NCBI GenBank assembly: GCA_025531455.1
Contig: JAMYHL010000061.1
Location: forward strand, 62,001-126,000
Reading direction: 5' to 3'
Source of the DNA: Apiotrichum sp. Y4204
Taxonomy: Eukaryota > Basidiomycota > Tremellomycetes > Trichosporonales > Trichosporonaceae
DNA: 64,000 nucleotides
In this document: one piece after another, positions 55,461 through 64,000 of the stretch
How positions within the stretch are numbered: the first letter of the stretch is position 1
How the letters are laid out: every line of letters begins with the position of its first letter
Made by a program: the position numbers and the translations under genes
Notes under the pieces: generated by a model
The model's database searches: none
What the model saw: the letters and a program-made list of their open reading frames with translations, nothing else
What the model was told of the DNA's origin: nothing

Positions 55461-58400
55461 TTACTCCGGATCACTGCCCTTTGCGCTGCCGGGGGCGCTC
55501 CCATCCATGCCCGCAACCATCTCGTGGCGGCGGCGGCGGAGCAGCTCAGCCTGCGACACGTTCTGTACCTGCTGGGGCACGAGGCCGGCGGCCGCGAGGG
55601 CGGGGGACGCCGCGCGCGTCGTGGCGGACACGGCGGCGAGGAGGGGGTTGTGGGGGTGCTGCTGTCCGCCCGGAGGAACCTGCGGGGCGGGGCTGCCGCG
55701 CCGCGGTGTGGGCGAGTACGGCGAGTACAGCGAGGTAGCCGCCGATTTTGGTTGGGCCTTGCCACCCGGAGCAGGATGGCGCGGGCCAAAGAGGCCGAAC
55801 GTGCGCGGCACCCGCACGTCCGGTGGCGTCTCGAGAATCTCACCCGAGGACCCACTGTCGTCCATGTCGAAGCGGGGGACCGAGTTGTTGCGCGTCAGCG
55901 ACTCACGAGACGCGCGGCGAGGGACCGGGATGAACTGCGATGAAGGAGGCGTGCGGCGGCGCGCAGTCTTGCTCGTCTTGAAGCTGATCATACCGTCGTC
56001 CTCGAGGTCTGCGGCGCCAAACGACTTGCCCGTCGGCTTGTACTCTGTCGCGGGCTTGACGTGGTGCGAGCGCAGAGGCGACACGATCGGGTCGCTCGGG
56101 CTGGTCACCTCCTCCATCCCTTGGCGGGCGAGCACCTCGCGGGCAAGCACCTCGCGCTCAAACGACTCGTCGATCCAGTCCGCCATCTCAATCAGCACAG
56201 AGTCGACCTCGCGCATCAGCGCAGACATCTGCATGAACCCGTGGCCCCAGCCCTCGATGATGCGCATCTGCACCCAGTCGTCGTCCGTCTCGTGCAGGAT
56301 CTGCTCTGGCGGCCCGCTGTTGGTCATGCGGGGTGTCTCGGGCTGGCGGCCGTTGACGGAACGTTCAGTGTCGACACGGCGTGATCGCTTCGCGTCACGC
56401 AGCTTGCCGGCAAAGATGACAGTGTCGTCGACGAACGGGTCGCGCTCGCCGCAGATCAGATAGACTGGCGGGAAGTATGCAAGGTTCTTGGGCGGCGAGA
56501 GAATGGGGGAAATGTAGTAGTCGGTCTCAAAGTCGGGGCTCAGGTTAGGACCTATGTAGAGAATGGCCATCGCGCGCATCATCGAGGGTGTGATTATTCT
56601 GTCCTGGAAATAGCCCACGCGAGACGTCATCGTAAGACGCGAGCCGATGGTGTGCTTTTTGCGGCGTGGGACATCGTCCTCCACAACCTCCTCGACGGCG
56701 ATGTTCGACGGGTCGTCGAGAATACCACCCGTGAAACGCTCATCCGCGCGGACACCAGGCGTCTTGACACGCTCCGCAAGCGACTTGTCCGCATCGTGGC
56801 GACGGTCGTCCAGGTCGTCATTGTCGCTCTCATCCTCCTCGTCCTCATCTTCCTCATCGCTAAAGTCATTCGGCGCAAACCAGCCTGAACCACGGCGCTG
56901 TGTCGGGCCCAGGCCATGTGTGCGGATAACAGGGCTACCGGGAATGCTCCTTGTGCGGCTGTGGCTGCGGGCGCGGGCGCTGTGCGGAGACTCTCCACGA
57001 GAGAGGGTACGAGACATGGTAATGCCCAGGGACTCAGCCCAGCTTTTGCGAGGAGCGCGACGCCTGCCAGTGTCGTCGACGACTGATAACGGAGCCTTGT
57101 GGGCGAGATGGTCCTTGCCGTGGAGCAGACCGGGAATGTGCGTCTCCGACTGCTCAGTCTGTAGCACCTTGAGGTTCGTCGGCGACATCCATGACGTGTA
57201 GTTGAAGTCGAGGGCAGGGTAGGCCAGAATCAAGGCCACTGGGCGGTCAATGTGCTTCGGATGCTCCAGGATCCGGTTCATAATCGTCGTGCAAATGTTG
57301 CCGCCGGCCGAGTCGCCCGTAAGCACGACGCGGAGTTTGCCGCTCTTGATACCAAGAACACAGCCCTTCGAGTCGGTAATTGTGCGGTACGCATCGATGC
57401 CTTCCTCGATGGCCCAGGGGTAAGGATCTGTGTGGTGTGAGTTGCGCGCACATTCAGAGTCTTATCGGCCCGTAACCGGATTGCCCGGACCGGTACGTAC
57501 ATTCGGGAGCCTTGCCGTAGTTGACGGAAAGGACGGGCTTCCCTGTCCGCTTCGCCCAGGCGCGCAGGCGTTCTTCATGGCATTCAGGGCCCATGGCGAC
57601 GAACCCGCCGCCGGGAAAGTCCATGACAAGTTGTGTTGACTTTTCAAACTCATCGGTTGTGCCAGCAAACAGCAGCAGGGCCTTGACGGGCGGGTAGCTA
57701 GCGCGAGACGACGTTTTCGGACGGTGGATGTAGACGTATCGGTCGACCGGAAGCTTGGCACGGTGCCCCGCAGTCAGGAAACGGATCTGGATTGTCAGAC
57801 ACTGCAAACGTGGACAGTCATGACATACGTATGGATTGTTCGTCTTCTCCCAGGTTGTACGCAGCATCTCCACGCTGCAGAAGCCGCGCCATCGACGGAG
57901 CTGGGTATGAGTACATGCGGCAAGCATTCAAGTGTAGAACTCACCACCTCGTCGGCCTGGCGCGAAAAGATTAGATAGTAGCCGCTGAACAGCAAGCTGG
58001 CAATGTCCTTGAGCCATTTCGGTTTCACCGCCATGGCGCTCGCAAAGCCTGCGTCGAGTGCTGTGTTAAAGTACGTGGCACGATAGAACGATCTCGAGTA
58101 CTGCGGTCAGAGCCAGAACAACAATGCGCCGACACAGCGTGCGCGAGCGTCTGCTGGCCACCACACACGGGTTACGTACCATCCCTGCCATGGGCTCGGG
58201 CGCTGGAGAGAGTCAGCATCAGCAACACTTTGGCTTCTGCCAGAGCCAAAAAAATGTCTCATCGCAAGATTCCGGCGCACAGGGACTTACCGGCTATGCC
58301 GAGCAGATCGTCGAGGTGTCGGAAGGCGTACAGCATTGTAAATGTTGCAATCACGAGCTGGTACGGCGTGAAAGATTCTGTGCACGAGGGTGAGCAACCA

Positions 58401-58712
58401 AGAATAGCAGGAGAACGCACTCAAGCGCTGATTGACGCGTGTTGTCCAGCGTGCACCGGGCCCGCGGGCGAAGAGAGCCATCCAGACGCGCCGCCACCAG
58501 GCATTGCTCCTCTGCATGCTATGCAGCGCCATTGCCGGTGCTGCGGAGGTGATGTTGTAGTGCGAGGTGACATTGCGGCGGCGGTGTCGTGCTGCTGCGT
58601 TGATTGCGCTCCCGTCGCCCTTGTACAGCCTCCAGAGCCAGAAGAAGAGGACGAGGAAGACCTCTGTGCGCCGGACAGAGCTGCTCGGCCGTCCGAGGAT
58701 CTGGTCAATCAT
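55461..58712 (-). CDS. Hormone-sensitive-lipase-like alpha/beta hydrolase
   Basis: Six exons: 58712-58421, 58377-58291, 58202-58180 (a 23-nt exon), 58100-57945, 57900-57501, 57427-55461 (974 aa). N-terminal helical region with membrane-like segments (EVFLVLFFWLWRLY; YQLVIATFTMLYAF). Hydrolase domain: DFPGGGFVAMGPECHEE (Pro where the family usually has His of HGGG), LSVNYGKAPEYPYPWA, nucleophile TGDSAGGN with Ser359, acid in CGERDPFVDD, and His in GWGHGF. A ~150-residue acidic/Ser/Arg-rich insertion lies between the Ser and Asp motifs, with PKA-like sites (QRRGSGW). The C-terminal ~200 residues are Pro/Ser-rich and disordered. The probable role is ester hydrolysis on lipid droplets or ER. A possible 27-nt intron at about 57807-57833 was left in as coding. 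Confidence 0.85.
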
Positions 58713-59818
58713 CTCGGCGACGACGGCAGCTGCGGCGGCAACGGGTCAGCGGAGGCGGGGGTGGCGCCTGGGGGCAGGGACGCCGAGGGGGAATGTGGTG
58801 AGGGAACGGAGGGAGCAATGGAGGGGGAATGGGTTGTGGTGGTGGTGGTGAAGAGGGGTGCTGTGATGGTGTGTGAGGGATGAGAGATGATGACGACGAC
58901 CCGGTGCTAAAAGAGCGGGGCTAGTGAGAGATCGAGAGAGAGAGGGGGAAGGAAGACGCAAAGGAAGGAAGACGCAGACTCGGAGGGAAGACAAGACGGA
59001 GACTAGAAACCAGTACACCAGATGGTCTGATCGAGGCAAGGAGAGGCCGTAGTCGGACTGTCATTCTGTGCAATACGCTGTACACATCATCCGCAATCAT
59101 CCACATCTTGCAGAGAGCAGAAACTGTCTTCCCTCCTCCCTTCCCTCCCTCTCTCTCACTTGGATGGTCTCTCTCTCTCTCTCCCCTTTCCCCCTTGTCC
59201 GTCTCAGCCGGCGGCGGCGGCAGCGGCGGCGGCGTGTCTTCCCTCCTGGCCTCCTGGGCACACTCTGGGCATGCTGGGCACACTCTCTGTGCCGCGCCTC
59301 CGCCTCTGCGCCTCTCCTGGCCATCCCGAGCCCTGTAGCCCTAGCCCTCAATCTGTCATTTTTTGCTTCCGTGGTCGGGTAACTGCCATACAAGGATAAT
59401 AGCCGGTCGACATGCAACCCACCGTAGAGACCGGGGAGAGATCACGAGCCGCATAGCCGGATCCGGAGGCGCGCGGCGATCTCTGCCCGGCACACGCCCG
59501 CATACCCAGCACGCCTGGGTCGTACAATATGGACGCTGAAAACTGTAATAACATACGCTGATCACGTGACTCATTTGGGAACACGTGCGTCGATCTCCTG
59601 GCACAATTTCTAATTACGTCACTGGTTACTGGAGAATATCTGTAGAATGGGCATCGCCGCCGATCAGTTCGAGGTGCTCAGAGCAGACTAATTTATTTTG
59701 TCACCTATGGATTGATGATGATGTTGTTGTTGCATCCATACTCTCCTCCATCCATCCGTTCACACCTCTCTACTCTTTTCTCCATACCTCGGCGAGCTCC
59801 GTCCCTCTACTCTGAAGA
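58713..59818. other. Divergent promoter region, HSL-like / Nudix
   Basis: About 1.1 kb between divergent start codons. It includes a dense CT tract (59130-59190) and a CGG-type triplet run (59209-59233). No gene is supported. Confidence 0.45.
59130..59190. repeat. CT-rich low-complexity tract
   Basis: Runs of CCCT and (CT)n, including a ~14-base CT run around 59170-59185. Confidence 0.7.
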
Positions 59819-60690
59819 ATGAAGCACAAAGGCCCCCGCAGCGTCGCAGTCGCCCTTGTGTTCTGCCCCGCCACCCACCGCGTCCTCCTCATCACATCCC
59901 GCAAGCACCCGAATCTCTGGATTTGTGCGCACTGATCGCGTTTTACTGCTTGTCCTCGTACTGACCTTGATCTGTCTTCTATGTTTCACCGGTCTCTTGC
60001 TCCACCGAATTTGTCTCCCCCGTCCGACCCGACAATATATCATGTGCTCACCCCCACCCACATTCATTCTGACTGCTGTTCCATCCCCCGCCGCAACAGT
60101 CCCCAAAGGCGGCGTCGAGACCGGCGAGTCAACCGCGGAGGCAGCCGTGCGCGAGGCGCACGAGGAGGGTACGTGATTTGTTGACTGGAAAGGGGCTCGT
60201 GCCCGACGCTGACACACGTGTGTTGCTCACTCTCGCAACCTCGCAACCTGTTGTTCTTGCGCCCGTCTTTCTCGCAATTGTATTCTGCATTCCAGCTGGC
60301 ATCACCATACCCGTTATGGACGTGAGCCCGCCCCTTATGGAAGAGCACACGATGGAGGGTTCGCGTCCGGCCGTGTGGACGACACACTGCGTCTCCCTCG
60401 CATCAGAGAAATCTCTCGATTCTCAATGGTAGGTCTGTCAGTGAGAATGCTGCTTACGCAGGTTGGAGCAGGGTCAGCGGGAGCGACGTTGGATGTCGCC
60501 CCGCGACGCGCTTGTTGCGATACGCGAGTGGGGCGGGCTGATAGGGCAGGGCGGATACGAGGGTGACGAGGATGATGAAGAGAGCATGAAGCGCGGCGGC
60601 CCGAAGAAGAAGGCCATCAAGGGCGATGCGTTCGAGCTCGGCCTTACCGCTTTTGCCAGGATTTATGGCTGGGAGAAGAGGACTGTGTGA
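59819..60690 (+). CDS. Nudix hydrolase, diphosphoinositol-polyphosphate phosphohydrolase type
   Basis: Four exons: 59819-59924, 60100-60168, 60296-60428, 60462-60690 (178 aa). The complete Nudix box GGVETGESTAEAAVREAHEEAG fits Gx5Ex7REUxEExGU and is split by the intron after EE. Upstream, RSVAVALVFCPATHRVLLITSRKHPNLWI/FPK is the usual first strands and WxxPKGG lead-in; downstream, RRWMSPRDALVAI is the family's (E)RxW..P.EA segment. Such short proteins (yeast Ddp1, S. pombe Aps1, human DIPPs) hydrolyse diphosphoinositol polyphosphates and diadenosine polyphosphates. The acidic insert GYEGDEDDEES near the C-terminus is variable. Intron 1 (175 nt) is longer than most here. Confidence 0.82.
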
Positions 60691-61304
60691 AGAAGGCTGT
60701 GTGATTGGATTTTTGAAGATGCCTTGGACCACAGGAGGTGCATGATACGCCTTGTTCTGGACTCTTAGGTATACCCTCCTAGCGCGAAGATTGGGGTTGA
60801 TAAAGACTGGGAAACCGGAGGACGTCCCTGTCTATGTACTATTGTTCCTCCCCTCTCGGTTGCGATCCGCCTTGCTGTAGAGTGCCAATTTCAGAGCCTT
60901 GGGATCACTCATTGGGTTCGATACCGCCGGGCATAGGAGCATTGGAACTCCAAGAGCCATCACTGAGTGCGTCTACGCAGATTCCACCATACACTGAACC
61001 ACGCATGCCCTATAGCCCTATAGACCCCACTGCACATGCACCCACGAGTCCATCGAATCGCGCATCGCGGTTGCGCCAACTCGATGCGCGGCGCGTTATC
61101 AGATACCCCGACAGAAACAAAACGCGGTGCCCCGCACGGACCCTTGCAAAAAACAATCTACGGACTCGCTGCACGGTATGCACGGAGTTCGCCGCTTCGC
61201 AGTTGGTCGCAGCCTCTCGGGTCCTCGCACTCCACCAAACTCCAACACTTTATGTTCTGTGAGAACTAGAACTCGCGCTCTGCATTCTCCTTAATCATCT
61301 CACG
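60691..61304. other. Intergenic region, Nudix / ferroportin
   Basis: About 610 bp, tandem orientation. Promoter of the transporter; no distinct element or extra gene is seen. Confidence 0.45.
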
Positions 61305-63043
61305 ATGCCGGATTCGGAGTACAGCCTCGCGAGCCTTGAGGCCGAGGACGCGCCCTTCCTCGCTGCGCCCGGGGAGCACAGCGATCACGACGAGGGCAGC
61401 GACGCAAATGCACCGAGCAAGTGGGCCGTCCCCTGCCTCCTTCTCCAACACGTCTCAAGGTGCATTATTTTTTTCTGTTTCATCGCTGACAGCAGCACGT
61501 TCACCGAGGGCTCTGCGAATTTTGCCGCCTTTCTCTTTCTCGTCACCCTCTTCCCGCAGAGTCTTGTGCCCGCCTCGCTCGTCGGGCTCGCGACGACCGC
61601 ATCGGGGCTCGCTCTCGCGGGGCGGATTGGCGGGATGGTGGACTCGACTTCGAGGCTGAAATTTGTCCGCGGGGCGGTTGGCGTGCAGAAGGTGCGTAGA
61701 GTGGGGTGTCTGATTTGGGCTAATGTAAGGCCTCCCAGACGGGGATATACGCTCTCTTCCTTTGTAAGTTACTCGCTCGTCGCGTCTAATCGCAGTGCTC
61801 TTCTCCTTCTCGGCAGGAAACGCGCTTCACTCCACCGGCCTCGCCACTGCGGGCGTATGGGCTGCGCTCACGCTCATCATCGCGGCGAGCTGCACCTCCG
61901 AGCTGGCCACAACAGGCCTGACCGTTGCGGTCGAACGCGACTGGTACGTGCAACCGCCTCTTCACTCCTGATCGCAGGGTATGCACGATCGCGGCGAAAG
62001 ACTCGGCCCTCCTCACCCGCCTGAACACGTACATGCGCCGCATTGACCTGCTCGCCAAGCTCCTCGCCCCCGTGAGTTCTGGGATACTGAGGACGGCTCG
62101 CTAATCCCAGCTCTTCGTGTCCCTCCTCACGACTCTTGGCGGGTACATCTTCGCGTCCGCCGCACTCCTCAGTCTCAGCCTCACCACTGCTGCAGGGGAA
62201 TTACTGTGGATCCGCGTCGTGTACGCACAGTTTCCGCAGCTATCGGAGACGCCGCGTAATATCCAAGAGGAGGAGGAGCGCGGAGGACTCACATGGGGAG
62301 AGTGGGCTCAGCGGGAGATTGCCGATTGGGCGGAGTTTGTCCGTCTCCCGGTCTTCGGCAGTGCGTATACATGCACTTTCCTTTCTGACTGCAGGCTCGC
62401 TCGCGATGGCGACAATCTACCTCACGACGCTCTCGTACGACGGTACGTTTATCGCGTACGTCAAGGCCGTTCGCGGGTGGGACGATGCGTTCGTCGCCGC
62501 AATGCGGGTACGTCTCATTACTCGATAGGTCTCTAACCGCAGGGCGTGTGCGTCCTCACAGGGCTCCTCGGGACGCTCGTGATGCCGCTCCTCGAATCCC
62601 ACGTTGGGCTGGAACGCGCCGGCGCGTGGTCCCTCTGGTCCGAAGTGTGCTGCCTCCTGCCCTCGCTGGTATCGTTCTTCGTCGGCGCAGGCGCGTACGG
62701 CACGCACGGCCCCGCGTGGAACAGTACTCTGCTCTTTGGTGGGATAGCGCTGTCTCGCGTCGGGCTGTGGAGCTTTGACCTCTGCCAGCTCAAGGTCCTC
62801 CAGCTGGCCACGGACGAGCATCCGCGCCGCAACCGCATGATGGCGCTTCAGATCGCGCTCCAGAACATGTTCAACCTCGCAAAGTGGGTGGTCACCCTCG
62901 CGGCTGCCAGTCCGAGGCAGTTCAAGTGGACGGCCCTCGTCAGCTGGGTTGCTGTCGTCGTCGGGGGCATAGCGTATGCCGCGTTCTTGCGCAGCGTTAG
63001 GGGCCACCTGGTGCATCTCGGGTGGTGCAAAAAGTGGCTCTAG
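61305..63043 (+). CDS. Ferroportin-like (SLC40A) metal exporter
   Basis: Eight exons: 61305-61459, 61493-61691, 61739-61763 (25 nt), 61796-61943, 61978-62071, 62111-62360, 62395-62507, 62543-63043 (494 aa). Multi-pass protein with ferroportin hallmarks: FAAFLFLVTLFPQSLVPASL, GGMVDSTSRLKFVRGAVGVQK, TVAVERDWVCTIA, NTYMRRIDLLAKLLAPLFVSL, SYDGTFIAYVKAVRGWDDAFVAAMRG, and SRVGLWSFDLCQLKVLQ near the C-terminus. Ferroportins export ferrous iron (and some other divalent metals) from the cytosol; fungal members are little studied and could act at the plasma membrane or vacuole. A long acidic cytosolic loop (ETPRNIQEEEERGG) separates the halves. Introns include 33- and 32-nt examples. An AATAAA-type signal follows at about 63080. 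Confidence 0.85.
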
Positions 63044-63245
63044 ACACAGAGCAGCTTCAGAGGCCGCAGTCGTTGTAAAGAATAAATAGAAACGGGTATA
63101 GATGCATGGAATACACAATGTAGCTCTCATTCGTCGTCGTCGTATCGCGTCATAAAGTCTGTCCACCGCTCCGCCGTCCACTTCCGACTCGCTCAGAGAG
63201 CACGCTGCTTGTTCAACCTGTCGTCAGCGCCGCCCCAGATCTCAC
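63044..63245. other. Convergent 3' interval, ferroportin / DCTN6
   Basis: About 200 bp, with an AATAAA motif near 63080. No gene. Confidence 0.5.
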
Positions 63246-63925
63246 CTACTTGGGGAGCATCTCGCGCAGCCACTCGTTTGCGCTCACACGCATGCCGCGC
63301 TCTATGCCCTCGCCGCTACCGTCCCACCGCCGCGCATGGCTCGCACCACCATACACGACCGTGCGGTCCGGGACGCGGCCGCCGCCACCCTGCGACCCGT
63401 CCCCGTCCTCGAGGCAAAGGTGCTCAGGACCAACAACTGTCCCCGCGCCAAAAGAGCATTGGTCACCGATGCGTACGCCCTCGACGCGCGCGCGGGGCGA
63501 AAACGTGTTCCAGCTCCCCGAGGTCCCTGGGGCGAGATCCACAAAACTCCCGACCATGAAGACGTTTTGCTCGCCAATGCTCGCGGAGCCAGATACGACG
63601 CTGACTGTCGCGGTCTCCTCCACGACACAGCCGGCCCCGAGAGAGAGTGTGCTTCCCGGAGGGGCGAGGACGGCGCATCGCGGATGGAGGACGCAGCCCT
63701 CGCCGAGCGTAATATTCCCCTCGAGGCGGGCGTCCGCGCTCACAAAGCACGACGGCGGGGCGGTAAGCGTCACGGCGGTGCGGGTCAGCGGCGACGAGGT
63801 GCTGGATTGCGTGGATTGCGAGACTGGGGTGCGCTTCGTCGGCGAGTGCTGGCCCGGGCGGCCAGAGATGCTTGTCCGTCTACTGTCAGAGCGGAAGGGC
63901 GGGGCACGTACGGTGTCGGCTGCAT
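63246..63925 (-). CDS. DCTN6: Dynactin subunit 6 (p27), left-handed beta-helix protein
   Basis: Two exons: 63925-63912 (14 nt) and 63882-63246 (216 aa). A Ser/Thr-rich N-terminal tail (HSPTKRTPVSQSTQSS) precedes PPSCFVSADARLEGNITLGEG. Hexapeptide-type turns follow (VLHPRCAVLAPPGSTLSLGAGCVVEE, ASIGEQNVFMVGSFVDL, VRIGDQCSFGAGTVVGP) and a terminal DRTVVYGGASHARRWDG, all as in dynactin p27. Dynactin activates cytoplasmic dynein; p27 with p25 caps the pointed end and helps cargo binding. The first ATG is reached only by splicing a 29-nt intron (63883-63911); further 5' exons beyond the window edge cannot be excluded. Confidence 0.82.
63883..63911 (-). other. Candidate 29-nt intron in DCTN6
   Basis: GTACGT donor, CTCTGACAG branch/acceptor, total 29 nt. 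Splicing links the ATG to the long frame in phase 2. It is near or below the shortest introns usually reported in fungi, so it needs transcript evidence. Confidence 0.55.
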
Positions 63926-64000
63926 GTTGGTGGTGAGGGAAACGTCAACATTGGGGTTGTTGTGAAGAGTGGCCAAAGCAGTCGAGCTGGTGGAGGTCCA

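Noticed and set aside
55507..56463. 318-codon plus-strand frame
   Set aside because: It is antisense to the C-terminal part of the HSL-like lipase, with Arg/Ser-rich composition and no splice or domain support.
1..64000. tRNA, 5S rRNA, CRISPR arrays, transposases and retroelement genes
   Set aside because: I looked for B-box-like GTTCGA words with a matching cloverleaf, and for integrase, reverse-transcriptase and transposase motifs, and found none convincing. A tRNAscan or RepeatMasker run could still reveal degenerate copies.

Overview
The window is nuclear DNA from a fungus, most likely a basidiomycetous yeast of the Tremellomycetes (Trichosporonales-like). This rests on GC-rich coding sequence, genes split by many very short GT-AG introns with CTGAC/CTAAC branch sites a few bases before the acceptor, typical fungal gene content (carnitine carrier, Zap1-type factor, Kch1-type protein, Zn2Cys6 factor, fungal P450), and no bacterial features. 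The genus is inference; no rRNA or tRNA was found to anchor it. Exon boundaries were placed by hand from splice consensus and reading-frame phase. Every multi-exon model given sums to a whole number of codons.

Layout. 0-8 kb: mitoribosomal uS11m (-), an unknown multi-pass membrane protein (-), mitochondrial carnitine/acylcarnitine carrier CRC1 (+) and a small secreted, probably GPI-anchored protein (-). 8.1-12.6 kb: gene-free, about 4.4 kb. 12.6-19 kb: a short-chain dehydrogenase (-) divergent from a Zap1-like zinc-finger factor (+), then OST3 of the oligosaccharyltransferase (+). 21-34.6 kb: a secreted ricin-B-type lectin (+), UTP15 (+), a DMAC1-like mitochondrial protein (-), eIF2B gamma/GCD1 (+), a PP28/PDAP1-like phosphoprotein (-), a Kch1/Prm6-like membrane protein (+), a proline-rich unknown (+) and a small secreted unknown (-). 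35.5-49 kb: a DUF676 lipase (-), MATE-like transporter (+), TTI1 (-), an F-box-like unknown (+), a TMEM223-like mitochondrial protein (-) and a cytochrome P450 (-). 51.5-64 kb: a Zn2Cys6 factor (+), a small ORF (+) sharing a motif with the 34-kb secreted protein, a hormone-sensitive-lipase-like hydrolase (-), a Nudix hydrolase (+), a ferroportin homologue (+) and dynactin p27/DCTN6 (-).

There is no sign of one gene cluster: most genes are housekeeping, in alternating orientation, with several divergent pairs sharing promoters. Possible themes are metal handling (Zap1-like sensor with Cys- and His-rich blocks; ferroportin) and lipid metabolism (carnitine carrier, two lipases). The most unusual observations are the sequence motif shared by two otherwise unknown small proteins 20 kb apart, the metal-ligand-rich Zap1 homologue, and a set of introns at or near the minimum size (29-34 nt) together with micro-exons of 14-25 nt.
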